64,000 nt of DNA, from positions 113,032-177,031 of the forward strand of contig JBCFYV010000987.1 of the NCBI GenBank assembly GCA_039000515.1, given 5' to 3'. Origin of the DNA: Timema cristinae. Its lineage: Eukaryota > Arthropoda > Insecta > Phasmatodea > Timematidae. Each line of letters opens with the position of its first letter. The stretch's first letter is position 1. Made by a program: the position numbers and the translations under genes. Under the pieces are notes generated by a model, which saw nothing but the letters and a program-made list of their open reading frames with translations, searched no databases and was not told the origin of the DNA. Positions 24,901-34,846 of this stretch are shown here, in pieces.

Positions 24901-26080
24901 AGCTTCGACTTCGCTTCGCCAATAAAAATATTGACAACTAAAATACTTCATTTATTTTCCACTATAGCAATTCTGAGCTGTTTATATATTACAAATCAAT
25001 ATTGATATGGAAAAAGCTGAAGTAATTGAATTGCATGTTGTGATAATAACTTGATTTGTCAGATTTAACACAAATATTACAAACAATGGTGCAAAATAAC
25101 ATCCAAGTAATTAAGTTGTGAATATTTTTTTTTTTTTTTTTGAGAAATCTGATCAAATTTCCTGACATTTCCTTTGAATATGTGGTGGACTCGCTAGAAC
25201 TCAAGCTGGCCTGCCACATTAAATACTCTTTCGAATGCCTAGTTTTACCGCATATGTTCTAGTGCGTACTAGTTACTAAATAAAGAACAATTAACCAGAC
25301 CTGAATGGCATGAGCTAGTTTCAGATGGGAAACTGGCCCATTCCATTAGAGTAAGGTAGGTGTCACCTTGTATTTATTCTTTGGTCAAACTTGTGGTGTA
25401 CTAAGTCTATAAGGCTACAGGTATAAGAATAAATTCCCTGTGTTTGAACATGCCTGGGACTGTCTTATGGCCACATTACATGCGCTCTATGTGGACCTTA
25501 AGGTTTTGTTAACAAAACATTGTTAGTGGTTGTGTGCAAGAAGTATTTATTTGACTGAGATCATTAAACGATCTGAAAATGTTACGAATTGTGTACCCAG
25601 CAATATTTTTGTTAAAAAATATATACAAACTTGTACTTGAACAAAATATTTCATAATTTGTATTAATATTACTAAAAATAATGTAATAATTGATTAATGG
25701 CTTAGAAATATATGTGTGGAGACATTAATGTAATTAGAAATTGGACCCTCTAACCCTTAAGGAGATTCTAGGATTCCAGAAAATAATGGATTTGAAACAC
25801 AAACCTTACAAAAAATAAAAATCAATTATTCAATTGAAATTAGTTTTAAACCTCAAATACTGCCTATTGGGGGTCCAGAACAAAAATAATTCTAGAAAAT
25901 CTCAACAACCAGGAATCAAACATTACATTATTGCAGTGTTTCTATATTGTTTTTTTAAGATCTTTGTAAACTCATAATGTTTATTAAAAAATTATATGCA
26001 CACACCTAGTCAATAACAAAAAGTCCTCAAAGAACTAATTAGCTTAGTCAATTCACAAATAGAATCAATATAAAAGTTTT
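18961..26080. other. Long gene-free stretch
   Basis: Seven kilobases without a supported gene. It includes a poly-G run at about 22667-22683, a poly-T run at about 25126-25140, a hairpin at 23798-23862, and a more GC-rich patch at 23330-23680. Introns or exons of a host gene cannot be excluded, but no exon-like coding segment stands out. Confidence 0.5.
23798..23862. repeat. Short perfect-core hairpin
   Basis: CCTACCAAAATTCTA and TAGAATTTTAGTAGG pair across a small loop, with flanking GAGAC-T-run and A-run-GGCCTC extending the stem to about 28 pairs with mismatches. Confidence 0.6.
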
Positions 26081-26362
26081 TAGCACACTGTTATACTATC
26101 TGTTCAGGTTATGCAACTTATACACAGCACAAGGTCTTAATACCTGTTAGGACTATAGCAAATGCACTAATTACAACAATGGGCTATGGATAAGGTAGGT
26201 GTAATTTATAGGATGTGCACCCACATTTTCATGAAGAGAGTGAAGGCATTTAGGGAAAACCACTTTATGTGCACATGACCGGGATCGAACCCTGATCTCC
26301 ATGTCTTCTGCAGTCTAGTCTAACATGAGATTAGTGTGTTAGATCATGCGGCAACAGAGGTA
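26081..26362 (-). mobile_element. Old SINE family A copy, minus orientation
   Basis: Reverse complement order of family A: TAGCACACTGTTATACTATC (tail), the GTGCACCCACATTTTCATG block, GGCATTTAGGGAAAACCAC, and GATCGAACCCTGATCTCC (box-B side). Strongly diverged. Confidence 0.65.
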
Positions 26363-27165
26363 GCACGTTAGACCGTGCGGCAACAGAATTGGGTGAGGGC
26401 ATGTAATTGCATCTGTCTGGAAAGATTTCAAAACTGCATTGAAAAGATGCAGATAATTGATTATGGGGTGGGGATGAGGAAGATTTAAATCATGACCAAT
26501 GTGTCACTAGCAAACTAAACTAAATGAGCCAGACATTTGGACTGTAAAACATACCGATGTGGGTACAAAGGAATTGAAAAGTAAAAATAACGTACCCGGC
26601 AATCGAACTGAAACAGAAACTATATAATTAGAAATTGACTAGCATTTAATTTAAAAGGAACATAAACACCACATGTCAGTAAATACAGCATTCTCACTAC
26701 ATTTCAATAAACACAAAGTAAGTGATGTTGAGTATTATACGGCCATATATGTAAATAATAAGCATAGACACATTCCATGTGACTCCGAGTACTATCAAGA
26801 CATACAGTACATGTAAATAATAAGCATCGCACAGACACAGTACTGATTCACTTGTGAAAGTTTCTTGTTAGACAATGTATATCCATTCTCTGCATCTGAA
26901 ATTCCAAACTTACTTCAGACCAGGGTAAAAAAAATATTAATATAATGTAATAAAAATTACTTTACTCTCACGCTCACATTTTGAAAGCTGACATTTGCTA
27001 TCTTAGAGCATAAATTAATGCCTTTTTCTTATCTTCTACAGCCAACATTATCTCAAGTTTTAGCCACCACCAAATTCTTGATATCTAGGCCTAAGTTTTT
27101 TTTATATAACTGAAGTGCTGATAACTGTTTAGGAGACCAAATACAAAGTTCAAGATTTGATAATG
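26363..27165. other. Gene-free stretch
   Basis: No supported gene. A short local duplication of GTTAGACCGTGCGGCAACAG-type sequence occurs at 26340-26390, and AATAATAAGCAT recurs at about 26755 and 26817. Confidence 0.45.
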
Positions 27166-27172
27166 CACAAGA

Positions 27173-27312
27173 GTCATTCCACGTCAGTTCAACTAGACCA
27201 TGACACACATGTTTTCAGATTTTGATTCAGTAGGCCCTACCAAGTTTAATCAAAATCTGAGAACATGGGTGCCAAAAATTGTTTTTTCCTTGTTTGAATG
27301 AGGTGGAATGAT
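27173..27312. mobile_element. Small foldback element
   Basis: GTCATTCCACGTCAG pairs with GAGGTGGAATGATCC, and inside it CATGTTTTCAGATTTTGATT pairs with AATCAAAATCTGAGAACATG. Total span about 140 bp, resembling a MITE. Confidence 0.6.
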
Positions 27313-27530
27313 CCACAAGGATAAAATAATTATATGCAAAACCACAACTCAAATCACATTAGAGATCTAAGAATGTTTGAGTTTCAAGTCAAAGGTCCTT
27401 AGTTTGATTCTTCACAGTTTTTTTCAACATATTATAATTTAAATAGTCCTATAATTAAAAATAACAACCTCAACTTAGCTTATCATTTTAATAGTATTTA
27501 TTATTTTACTATTTAATGTAATAAATATAT

Positions 27531-28156
27531 TGTAACGTTCTGGAATTACGTTACCGCGATGGATGCCTATTGACGAATTATAATTAATACACTTTTCATT
27601 TTGACATGTTTTTTATTTTTCTGAATCAGTTTAATTAATGCGAAAATAGATCATCTCGAACTATACGCGGGCTAGCGCGGACAGGTGTTGCTAGACGCCA
27701 AGTGAGTTCTGGACACCAACTGCCAACTGTACACTCCCAACTCCCAACTGAACACTAACTTTATGTTGCACCATCCTTTGTATATATTCCTCGGTCATGG
27801 AAGCTTCGAGAAGGTTTAGTTTAGAAAAACAAAATACAAGACAAAAACATCTCTGTGCTACTCGAAGCTTCGAGAGCCGGAAAAAGACTCAAGTTACATT
27901 TTAAAATCTCTCTTCGAACCATCGAGAAGAGGAAGTTATTATTTGAAAAATATATATTGTCAAACTGACTTGGCTGGTGTCACGTGCGTGACGTCACTGT
28001 TCAGTGGCTTTTGCCTTCTTAGAAGAAGAAGAAGTACTTTAAGCGCCATTTAATATACTACATAATTTAAATGAAATAAGATATGTTTATAAAATTAGGA
28101 CGATATTCTTGTCAATGCTTTCACATACTTTTCAGGGGCAAATCAGTTACATTACA
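27531..28156 (-). repeat. 3' LTR (left copy)
   Basis: Starts TGTAACGTTC and ends CAGTTACATTACA on the plus strand. Contains a heat-shock-type element, a TATA box and an initiator-like TCAGTT (see promoter entry). A CACGTGCGTGACGTCA segment near 27981 combines E-box and CRE-like strings. Confidence 0.92.
27746..27876 (-). promoter_or_regulatory. LTR promoter with heat-shock-element consensus
   Basis: On the plus strand GAAGCTTCGAGAA at 27800-27812 matches three alternating pentamers (GAAnnTTCnnGAA). A second, two-and-a-half-unit match lies at 27864-27876. In the element's orientation the perfect site is about 14 bases upstream of TATATAC (27786 to 27780), and TCAGTT follows at 27751-27746. 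The arrangement enhancer, TATA, initiator suggests a stress-responsive RNA polymerase II promoter. The same sequence is present in the other LTR at 34436-34566. Activity is inferred only. Confidence 0.5.
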
Positions 28157-28171
28157 ATACCCCCCAAAGTG
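28157..28171 (-). other. Polypurine tract
   Basis: The minus strand reads ACTTTGGGGGGTAT directly before the 3' LTR. A purine run in this place primes plus-strand DNA synthesis in LTR elements. Confidence 0.7.
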
Positions 28172-31165
28172 TATCTGAAAGTAGAGACCTTGTCGTATAC
28201 TTTTTGATACGCTTTGCTAAAAAAAATAAAAGACGAGAAAAGACGACATGATCATTTTTCGCACACCCTGTATAAAATTTCACAAGTTACAATATTTTGA
28301 AACATCCTGTATAACATTTCACAAATTGGATAAATTCAAATAATTTGGAACACTCTGTATAATATTGTTCTTGAATGATAATACTATTTGAAGTGGTGTT
28401 CTCCTACTGCAAGTTTACATGAAGTTTATATATATAAAAGTTGAAGTTATACAAATCAAACATTAAAATATAAAATGTTAATCAAAAAGTTGAAACTAGA
28501 TACATCAAATATCAAGATATAAAATTGTTAAGTATAATTACAATTAATTGAAATAAAATAATCTAAGTTTATCATATAAAAATTTGGATTTAATATAAAG
28601 ATTTGAATTTAATTATTACTAATCAAGGTTTTTTTATTTTTTATTTAAAAAAAAACAAAATTCGTTGCTATAACGTCCTTAAGATTGATTAAAATACATT
28701 AAACTTTTTAATAAAAAATGGAATTTAATTGTCACTAATCAAAGTGTCTTTTAATCATTTATTGGTTTAAACACTTCGTTGCACTTTTTATTTCAATGAT
28801 CCTTCACGGATCCACTTTTAATTATTAGTATTACGATGACGATCCTTCACGGATCCACTTTTACTATTATTTTAACATACTTAACAAACACTCTTAATGC
28901 TACACATACCCTTAAAAAGCCTGACTGCCAAATTCGCTATATGAGCCACTATTATACTCTTAAAAGCCTGACGGCCAAATTCGCTATATGAGCCATCACT
29001 TAAAATACATTTACTGAATAATTAGCTTAAAAACACAAAAAAGAATTTACAAAATAAACCCAATTACTTAAAAAATATATAATTACATTGTTTCGGACAG
29101 AGAAAGGATAATAACAGAACATCTGAATCACCTTACCAACATCTTTATTTATGAGAATACCTAACCTCAAAACAAATTTAAAATATTTGAAATATATAGA
29201 CGATGATCTTGGAATAATAAAATATTTAAAATTATTTTTTCCCCTTAATTGAATAATGAATTTCTCATTAGTGAAAAAATCTTTAACTGCATCTTTCTCT
29301 ATGGATTACAATCTTTTGACTATTGCCTATTTGCCTTAGGCATTTAAAAAATGAAATTATAATAAAATCTTTTATAGTAGCCTAATTAGGTCTAACACCC
29401 TAATTAGCTCTCATCCTTGCTAATACATTAGCATTATTACATCACGTAATCACAGAATACCCTTTTAAACTTCTTCACAATCTCCTCAATATCTTTAAAT
29501 TTTAATCCAGAATTAACCATTGGATATTTATCGCATATTATTTAGTGGAAAGCTTAAGCTTCTGCCTCATTTATTATAACTGACTATTTGTTGCGTTGTG
29601 CTAACTCTATGTTTGTGAATACCTGCTACCTGAACTTTGGTGATCCGTTTGACTCACCACTTATAAAAAAATGTAATTATTCATTATGGCTTAATATATT
29701 TAAGTCCATGGCTTAATACACCTCAACTTCCTCACTCAATTCTCCTCAACGCTGCTAGATGCCCTCGGGCCATCCTTAAACTCATAACGACGATTAATTA
29801 ATCTAGATCATGGCTTGCCCATAGCTAAGACCATATCTGAAAAAACCTCAACTCCACTTTCTCAACCTATATACCTCAATGAAAAGACCTCAACTCCACT
29901 ATCTGAAAAAATGCATTTAAACAAGACTACTCGCCTCTTATTTCCACTCACCTTAACATACTGTAATAAGCACTCAAGTGCATATCTAAATTAATCTCTC
30001 TAGATATCTTAGATCTTACTCTTCAGCTTATCAGCCTACTCTGTGATTTCTTTAATATATGAATCAAAATCGTTGAATTTATTGCCATTTAATTAATTGA
30101 ATTAAAATAACCCCCCACATAAATATTAAAATCCTTATCTTGATTATAAAAAAAATGCATCATTGATGAAATAATATATTTATTCAGATTTCCAAGATCG
30201 TCTATTAATTAATAAAACTTCCTTTCTCATAAACTAAAATTATATAACTTCTTGTTAAAATTAAAATTTATATTTTTATCTCTAATTATTACTTAAACAA
30301 TAGTTTACAATTAACAAAAATTATTACCTACTCTTAGAATATACTTAGACCCTAATCTCTCCTCGTGTGATTTCAGGTTCTCACGCTCCTCCAGCTGACA
30401 AACTTATCCAAGCCCTCACCTAACCTTCTATCCGATGTTATCCCTTGCATGCTTCTAAGGGTCCATGCCTCCTCCTTATCTGTTCTCCTATTTTGATTTA
30501 TACAACTTTCTAAAATTATGCTAAGTCCAAATGTTATTAATCTAAATTGATAAGAATTTATATTTTTATACTTATAGATTTTATACTTAATGTACCGGGT
30601 TTGACTCTGACTTATTGAACTAATAAAAATAAGTGATTTTATCTTTCGTGGCCAAAGTCAGTTTGTGTTGTCTTAGCTTTGCGATGTAGGAATGACAATA
30701 GATCACCGACCACCTGTATTAAGTGCGACGTAGGAATGAATGTATAGAATTTGTTTTACAACCCTCTCAATTTTTACAAAAGAAGGATTCACTTCCTTTT
30801 CAGAAACTAAAAGATGAGTCTCACTTTTCATGTTTGGTCGTTTATGGTTTCTTTACAATTTATATTTTGAGGTGTGTCACCCTCCTTACTCATTTCAAAA
30901 TAACACGCAGTTGAAGAGTTGTTTACAGTTGCTTGTTTGTGGTACTAAGTAAGTACGCAGTATATTTTAACCACTGCGTATCTCCTCAGAAAGAGGTGAC
31001 TCTTTCAACATGTATTTTTGCTAGTTATTGTGCTACAGATCCAGGTTCGAACTCTTGCATAGTCATTTTACTATTTAATCATGTAAATAAAATCCTGTTC
31101 CTATCCTTTATAATTAATGTAGCTGAAAAAATGTTTAGATATCTGTCTTGCTATAATAGGGTTTT
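28172..31165 (-). other. Noncoding 3' internal region of the LTR element
   Basis: About 3 kb between the integrase scrap and the polypurine tract, with no recognisable coding frame. It holds two short duplications: GATCCTTCACGGATCCACTT at about 28798 and 28843, and GGCCAAATTCGCTATATGAG-type units at about 28923 and 28970. Origin unknown; it could be decayed env-like or captured DNA. Confidence 0.6.
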
Positions 31166-31480
31166 AATTCTGTGACATTAAAAACACCTCTAATCTTAAG
31201 AGTCTCAGGGTCTTGAATTAAGTATACATTTTGACCTATTTGATATTTTACCTGATATGGTCCTTCATATAGTAAAAAGAACATCTTTACTTCCTTATTC
31301 AAAGCTGATGATAATTGATGATTTTTTATAAGAACTAACTGGCCATTTACGTATTCAATAGGTTTAAGAATCTTTTTATCATGATACCGGGTTCGTTTCT
31401 CTGCTGTATCTTTTAATCTTTTTACTGCAAGATGTAATTTAGTTTGATGATCTATTTCTAACCTTGCTTGTTGCTACTTA
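31166..31480 (-). pseudogene. Gypsy integrase C-terminal (GPY/F-type) remnant
   Basis: The minus strand encodes about 100 residues with LEIDHQTKLHLAVKRLKDTA, VNGQLVLIKNHQ, and EGPYQVKYQIGQNVYLIQDP. The GPY motif with a following beta-rich segment is the Ty3/Gypsy integrase C-terminal module. It lies only about 230 bases after the gag stop. The intervening pol (protease, RT, RNase H, integrase zinc and DDE domains) is missing, so the deletion junction is between 31480 and 31712. Confidence 0.7.
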
Positions 31481-31711
31481 TAATTGTTTACTTTACAATT
31501 TCTACAAATACGCACAACCTTCTCTTGTACAGGAAATATTACTTCTATTTCACTGAATTTGTACCTTTTAAATTTACTTAAATTTCTATTTTAAACTTTT
31601 CTTACTACGACTAAATGATTATAGTTACCCTTATTTTACTTATTTAAAATTTAAATCTTTAGTTAAACTGCTAATTTTTTACATTTATATAATCCGAAAT
31701 TTAAAGTTTAT

Positions 31712-32647
31712 TTAATTGCCTCCTGGATCAAATATTTTTTGTGAGTCGTACTCATTTAAATATGATGTCCCTGAAAATGGTGGTACATAATTAAAATTTG
31801 GAGGTTGATGTACTTGATTGGTTGTGAATCTGGGGTTACCTGTATTGTTATTTCTATTAATTTGTCCATCACTCGAATTTATTTGCCTCGAAGGTCCTTG
31901 GTTCCTATCCTGTCGATATTCTATTCTAGGATGTGGATATTTTCTATTTTGCTCTGGTATTGGATAATTATTTTGATATCTCTGCCTATCTTGTCCATTA
32001 TTAATTTCTTTGAATTGAGGGTTTGTTGATTGCCTATGCCTATCAATATTATATTTGTTTGTCTGATCATTGATTTCTTTGTTTCTTTGATATCTATCAT
32101 CAAATGCCATTAATACTCTCTCTACTTCTTTGATGTTCTGTTTATTTATGCTAATGAGAACGTCTTGTACTGGAGTTGGAAAATGATTCATTAGAAGACC
32201 TATCAATCTATCCTCTACTACTGGGTATCGCAAATATTTCGCCTGTGTTACAAATTTATTGAAATATTCACTCATAGTACCATCCTTGTCGTTATATTTT
32301 CCATTAAAAATTAATTGTAGAAAATCATCCTGCATATTTTGAGACCAATATTTTTCCAAAAATATTTCCCTAGCCTGCTCGTATGTCTCCCATTCACTCT
32401 CTATACTATCTGTCCAGGATTTCGCCTCATCTTCTAGGCCTGATAAAAATATCTCTATTTTGACTTTTTCATTTATTCTTTCTCCTTTAAATACTCTTTC
32501 TACTTTATTTATATATTGTACTGCTGAAATGTTTCCTCTCTTTCCTTTAAATTTTGGAATAAGTGCTAATGACGTTTCTCTTAGTCCCTTAGCAAATAAG
32601 TTGGTAGTATCGTGTAAGTTACTAGATTCCCTAGATTTGTTTGATTT
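31712..32647 (-). pseudogene. gag, capsid part (Retrotrans_gag type)
   Basis: The frame is open from about 32647 to the stop at 31712. It includes IPKFKGKRGNISAVQYINK, IFLSGLEDEAKSWTDS, EWETYEQAREIFLEKYW, and the helical region FNKFVTQAKYLRYPVVEDRL ending FPTPVQDVLISI. This is the Ty3/Gypsy capsid fold. The C-terminal 110 residues are rich in Gln, Asn and Arg with no CCHC knuckle, so RNA binding would rely on basic residues. It overlaps the end of the preceding frame by about 66 bases and lies in another frame. That is one indel, or less likely a frameshift site. Confidence 0.75.
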
Positions 32648-33600
32648 TCAACCACAAAATCGGTAAGTTTTTTATCTTGTTTTTCTACTGCCTTATTAAC
32701 GATCCCATCTATCTGTTCTTTAATTAAAATTTTATTCGTGTCTTGCTGAGAATCAAGTACTGATTTTACCTCATTTATTTCTTTTTCAAGGTTGTGTTGG
32801 ACTACCTTAACGTTAGTTTGTGTATGTTCTACCTGTTCCTTTAACCCTTTAATTGATTCTTGTTCTACCGTTTCTATTTTATTTTTATTGGCTGAAATCT
32901 GTTCCATTAACTTGAACTGTCCTTCCCTTATGTTTTCATGCTTTTCAATCAAAATCTGTTTTACTTTTTCCTGTTCTATCACTTTTGTGTCTACTTCATT
33001 TAACTGTACTGCTAAGTTTTTGTGAACTGTCTCTAATTGGTCTATTTTTTGCTCTACATAACCAAATCTCTGATCACAAACCTCCTTACTTAACTCTATT
33101 TTAGCACTTAATTCTTTATTAATCTGTTCAAGTTTCGTCTGATTTGTATCTATTTTCTGATTAATTGCCTGCGTATTTGCATATATTATTTGATTAATTT
33201 CGTGTCTACTTGTATCTATTTCCTGTTTAGTTGTATCTATTATTTCGTGTTTAGTTTCCTGGCTACTTTTATCTATTTTCTGATTAATTTCTTGTAACAT
33301 TTTCTGATTACTTTCTTGTAACATTCTCATAAGTTGATTTAAATCTACTATGGGTTGTTCCATATTTTGTTCCTTACTCTTTTCTCTTTCTTCCTCATCT
33401 ACTATAACATTTCTTTCTTTTTCTGTCCTATCTCCTTCTCTCTCTCCCTCTGCAAATGACTCTCCATTGTCCTGTTCACTTTCCCTTATTTCCTCATCTG
33501 ATTGTTCTAGACCCAACTGATTCCTAGGTCTATTTTCATATTCTACCTCTTCTACCTCAGAACAACTAGTAGCGTCACTATTATCATTTGAATCTGCCAT
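32581..33600 (-). CDS. gag, N-terminal coiled-coil part
   Basis: 339 codons from ATG 33600-33598. Residues 1-80 are acidic (Glu/Asp-rich). Residues about 85-320 form a long coiled coil with heptad-like runs of INQKID / TKQEID / KLEQINKEL. The last about 20 residues change frame relative to the capsid part. It is the first gene of a minus-strand LTR element and lies after the leader. Such long coiled coils before a capsid domain are seen in some arthropod Gypsy-like gag proteins; here the role is probably assembly. No homologue named. Confidence 0.7.
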   Translation of the reverse strand: MADSNDNSDATSCSEVEEVEYENRPRNQLGLEQSDEEIRESEQDNGESFAEGEREGDRTEKERNVIVDEEEREKSKEQNMEQPIVDLNQLMRMLQESNQKMLQEINQKIDKSSQETKHEIIDTTKQEIDTSRHEINQIIYANTQAINQKIDTNQTKLEQINKELSAKIELSKEVCDQRFGYVEQKIDQLETVHKNLAVQLNEVDTKVIEQEKVKQILIEKHENIREGQFKLMEQISANKNKIETVEQESIKGLKEQVEHTQTNVKVVQHNLEKEINEVKSVLDSQQDTNKILIKEQIDGIVNKAVEKQDKKLTDFVVENQTNLGNLVTYTILPTYLLRD

Positions 33601-33774
33601 TTTTTAATTATTGTTCCCTTAATTTAAATAATAAAAATTTTTTTTACTGTTCCACCCCCAAAATGCACAAATGACATAAATATATTTTTCACTATTTAAT
33701 TTAAGTTTCTGTTGATGACTTATCTGTGATCTTCTTTAGACTCGTCTCCACCCCTTGTCTCCTTTGGTGATGGT

Positions 33775-34200
33775 AAGCTGCTTCTCTCGGTCCTCGGCGC
33801 TGCTTACTGCTTATCTTGGTCCTCGGCGTTGCTTCCTGCTTTATCTCGGTGCTGCTTCCTGCTTATCTCGGTCCTTGGCGTTGCTTACTGCTTATCTTGG
33901 TCCTCGGCGTTGCTTACTGCTTATCTCGGTCTTCGGCGTTGTCCTCTACTGCTTACCTCGGGGAGGTATTTCGTGGCGATCTCGGGGAGGTATCTCGTGC
34001 TGTATCTCGGGGAGATAATTCGTGCTGTATCTCTGGGAGGTAATTCGTGCTATATCTCGAGGAGTTATCTTGTGCTGTATCTCGGGGAGGTAATTCGTGC
34101 TGTATCTCGGGGAGATAATTCGTGCTATATCTCGAGGAGTTATCTTGTGCTGTATCTCGGGGAGGTAATTCGTGCTGTATCTCGGGGAGATAATTCGTGC
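33775..34200 (-). repeat. Leader minisatellites of the LTR element
   Basis: Two tandem repeats between the primer-binding site and gag. At 33955-34200, units around 25 bp read CTCGGGGAGGTAATTCGTGC then TGTAT on the plus strand. At 33775-33950, units around 37 bp contain CTTATCTCGGTCCTCGGCGT then TGCTTACTG. Both lie in the untranslated leader, where packaging signals normally are. Confidence 0.85.
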
Positions 34201-34218
34201 CCCTAAGTTGGGAAGCCA
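34201..34218 (-). other. Primer-binding site
   Basis: Two bases inside the 5' LTR the minus strand reads TGGCTTCCCAACTTAGGG. TGG is complementary to the CCA end of a tRNA, as in most Gypsy-type primer sites. The tRNA species is not identified. Confidence 0.6.
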
Positions 34219-34220
34219 AT

Positions 34221-34846
34221 TGTAACGTTCTGGAATTACGTTACCGCGATGGATGCCTATTGACGAATTATAATTAATACACTTTTCATTTTGACATGTT
34301 TTTTATTTTTCTGAATCAGTTTAATTAATGCGAAAATAGATCATCTCGAACTATACGCGGGCTAGCGCGGACAGGTGTTGCTAGACGCCAAGTGAGTTCT
34401 GGACACCAACTGCCAACTGTACACTCCCAACTCCCAACTGAACACTAACTTTATGTTGCACCATCCTTTGTATATATTCCTCGGTCATGGAAGCTTCGAG
34501 AAGGTTTAGTTTAGAAAAACAAAATACAAGACAAAAACATCTCTGTGCTACTCGAAGCTTCGAGAGCCGGAAAAAGACTCAAGTTACATTTTAAAATCTC
34601 TCTTCGAACCATCGAGAAGAGGAAGTTATTATTTGAAAAATATATATTGTCAAACTGACTTGGCTGGTGTCACGTGCGTGACGTCACTGTTCAGTGGCTT
34701 TTGCCTTCTTAGAAGAAGAAGAAGTACTTTAAGCGCCATTTAATATACTACATAATTTAAATGAAATAAGATATGTTTATAAAATTAGGACGATATTCTT
34801 GTCAATGCTTTCACATACTTTTCAGGGGCAAATCAGTTACATTACA
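34221..34846 (-). repeat. 5' LTR (right copy)
   Basis: Same length as the left LTR and the same sequence on reading. Followed by ATAT, the presumed target duplication, and then CTAGG. Confidence 0.92.

Larger units (their letters stand above)
27531..34846 (-). mobile_element. Non-autonomous Gypsy-like LTR retrotransposon, pol deleted
   Basis: Two 626-bp direct LTRs (27531-28156 and 34221-34846) read identical by eye and are flanked by ATAT on both outer sides, a likely 4-bp target duplication. The LTR ends are TGTAACG and TTACA. On the minus strand the order is 5' LTR, primer-binding site, repetitive leader, gag, a short integrase C-terminal remnant, about 3 kb of noncoding DNA, polypurine tract, 3' LTR. 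Protease, RT, RNase H and the integrase core are absent. Matching LTRs imply recent insertion, so it was probably mobilised by enzymes supplied by another element. Confidence 0.88.

Noticed and set aside
33955..34200. CRISPR-like look of regular 25-bp units
   Set aside because: Units are contiguous without unique spacers and lie in a eukaryotic retrotransposon leader.
33755..34219. Several open frames with repetitive Leu/Cys/Gly or Pro/Arg peptides on both strands
   Set aside because: They are translations of the leader minisatellites, in all frames, with no protein-like variation.
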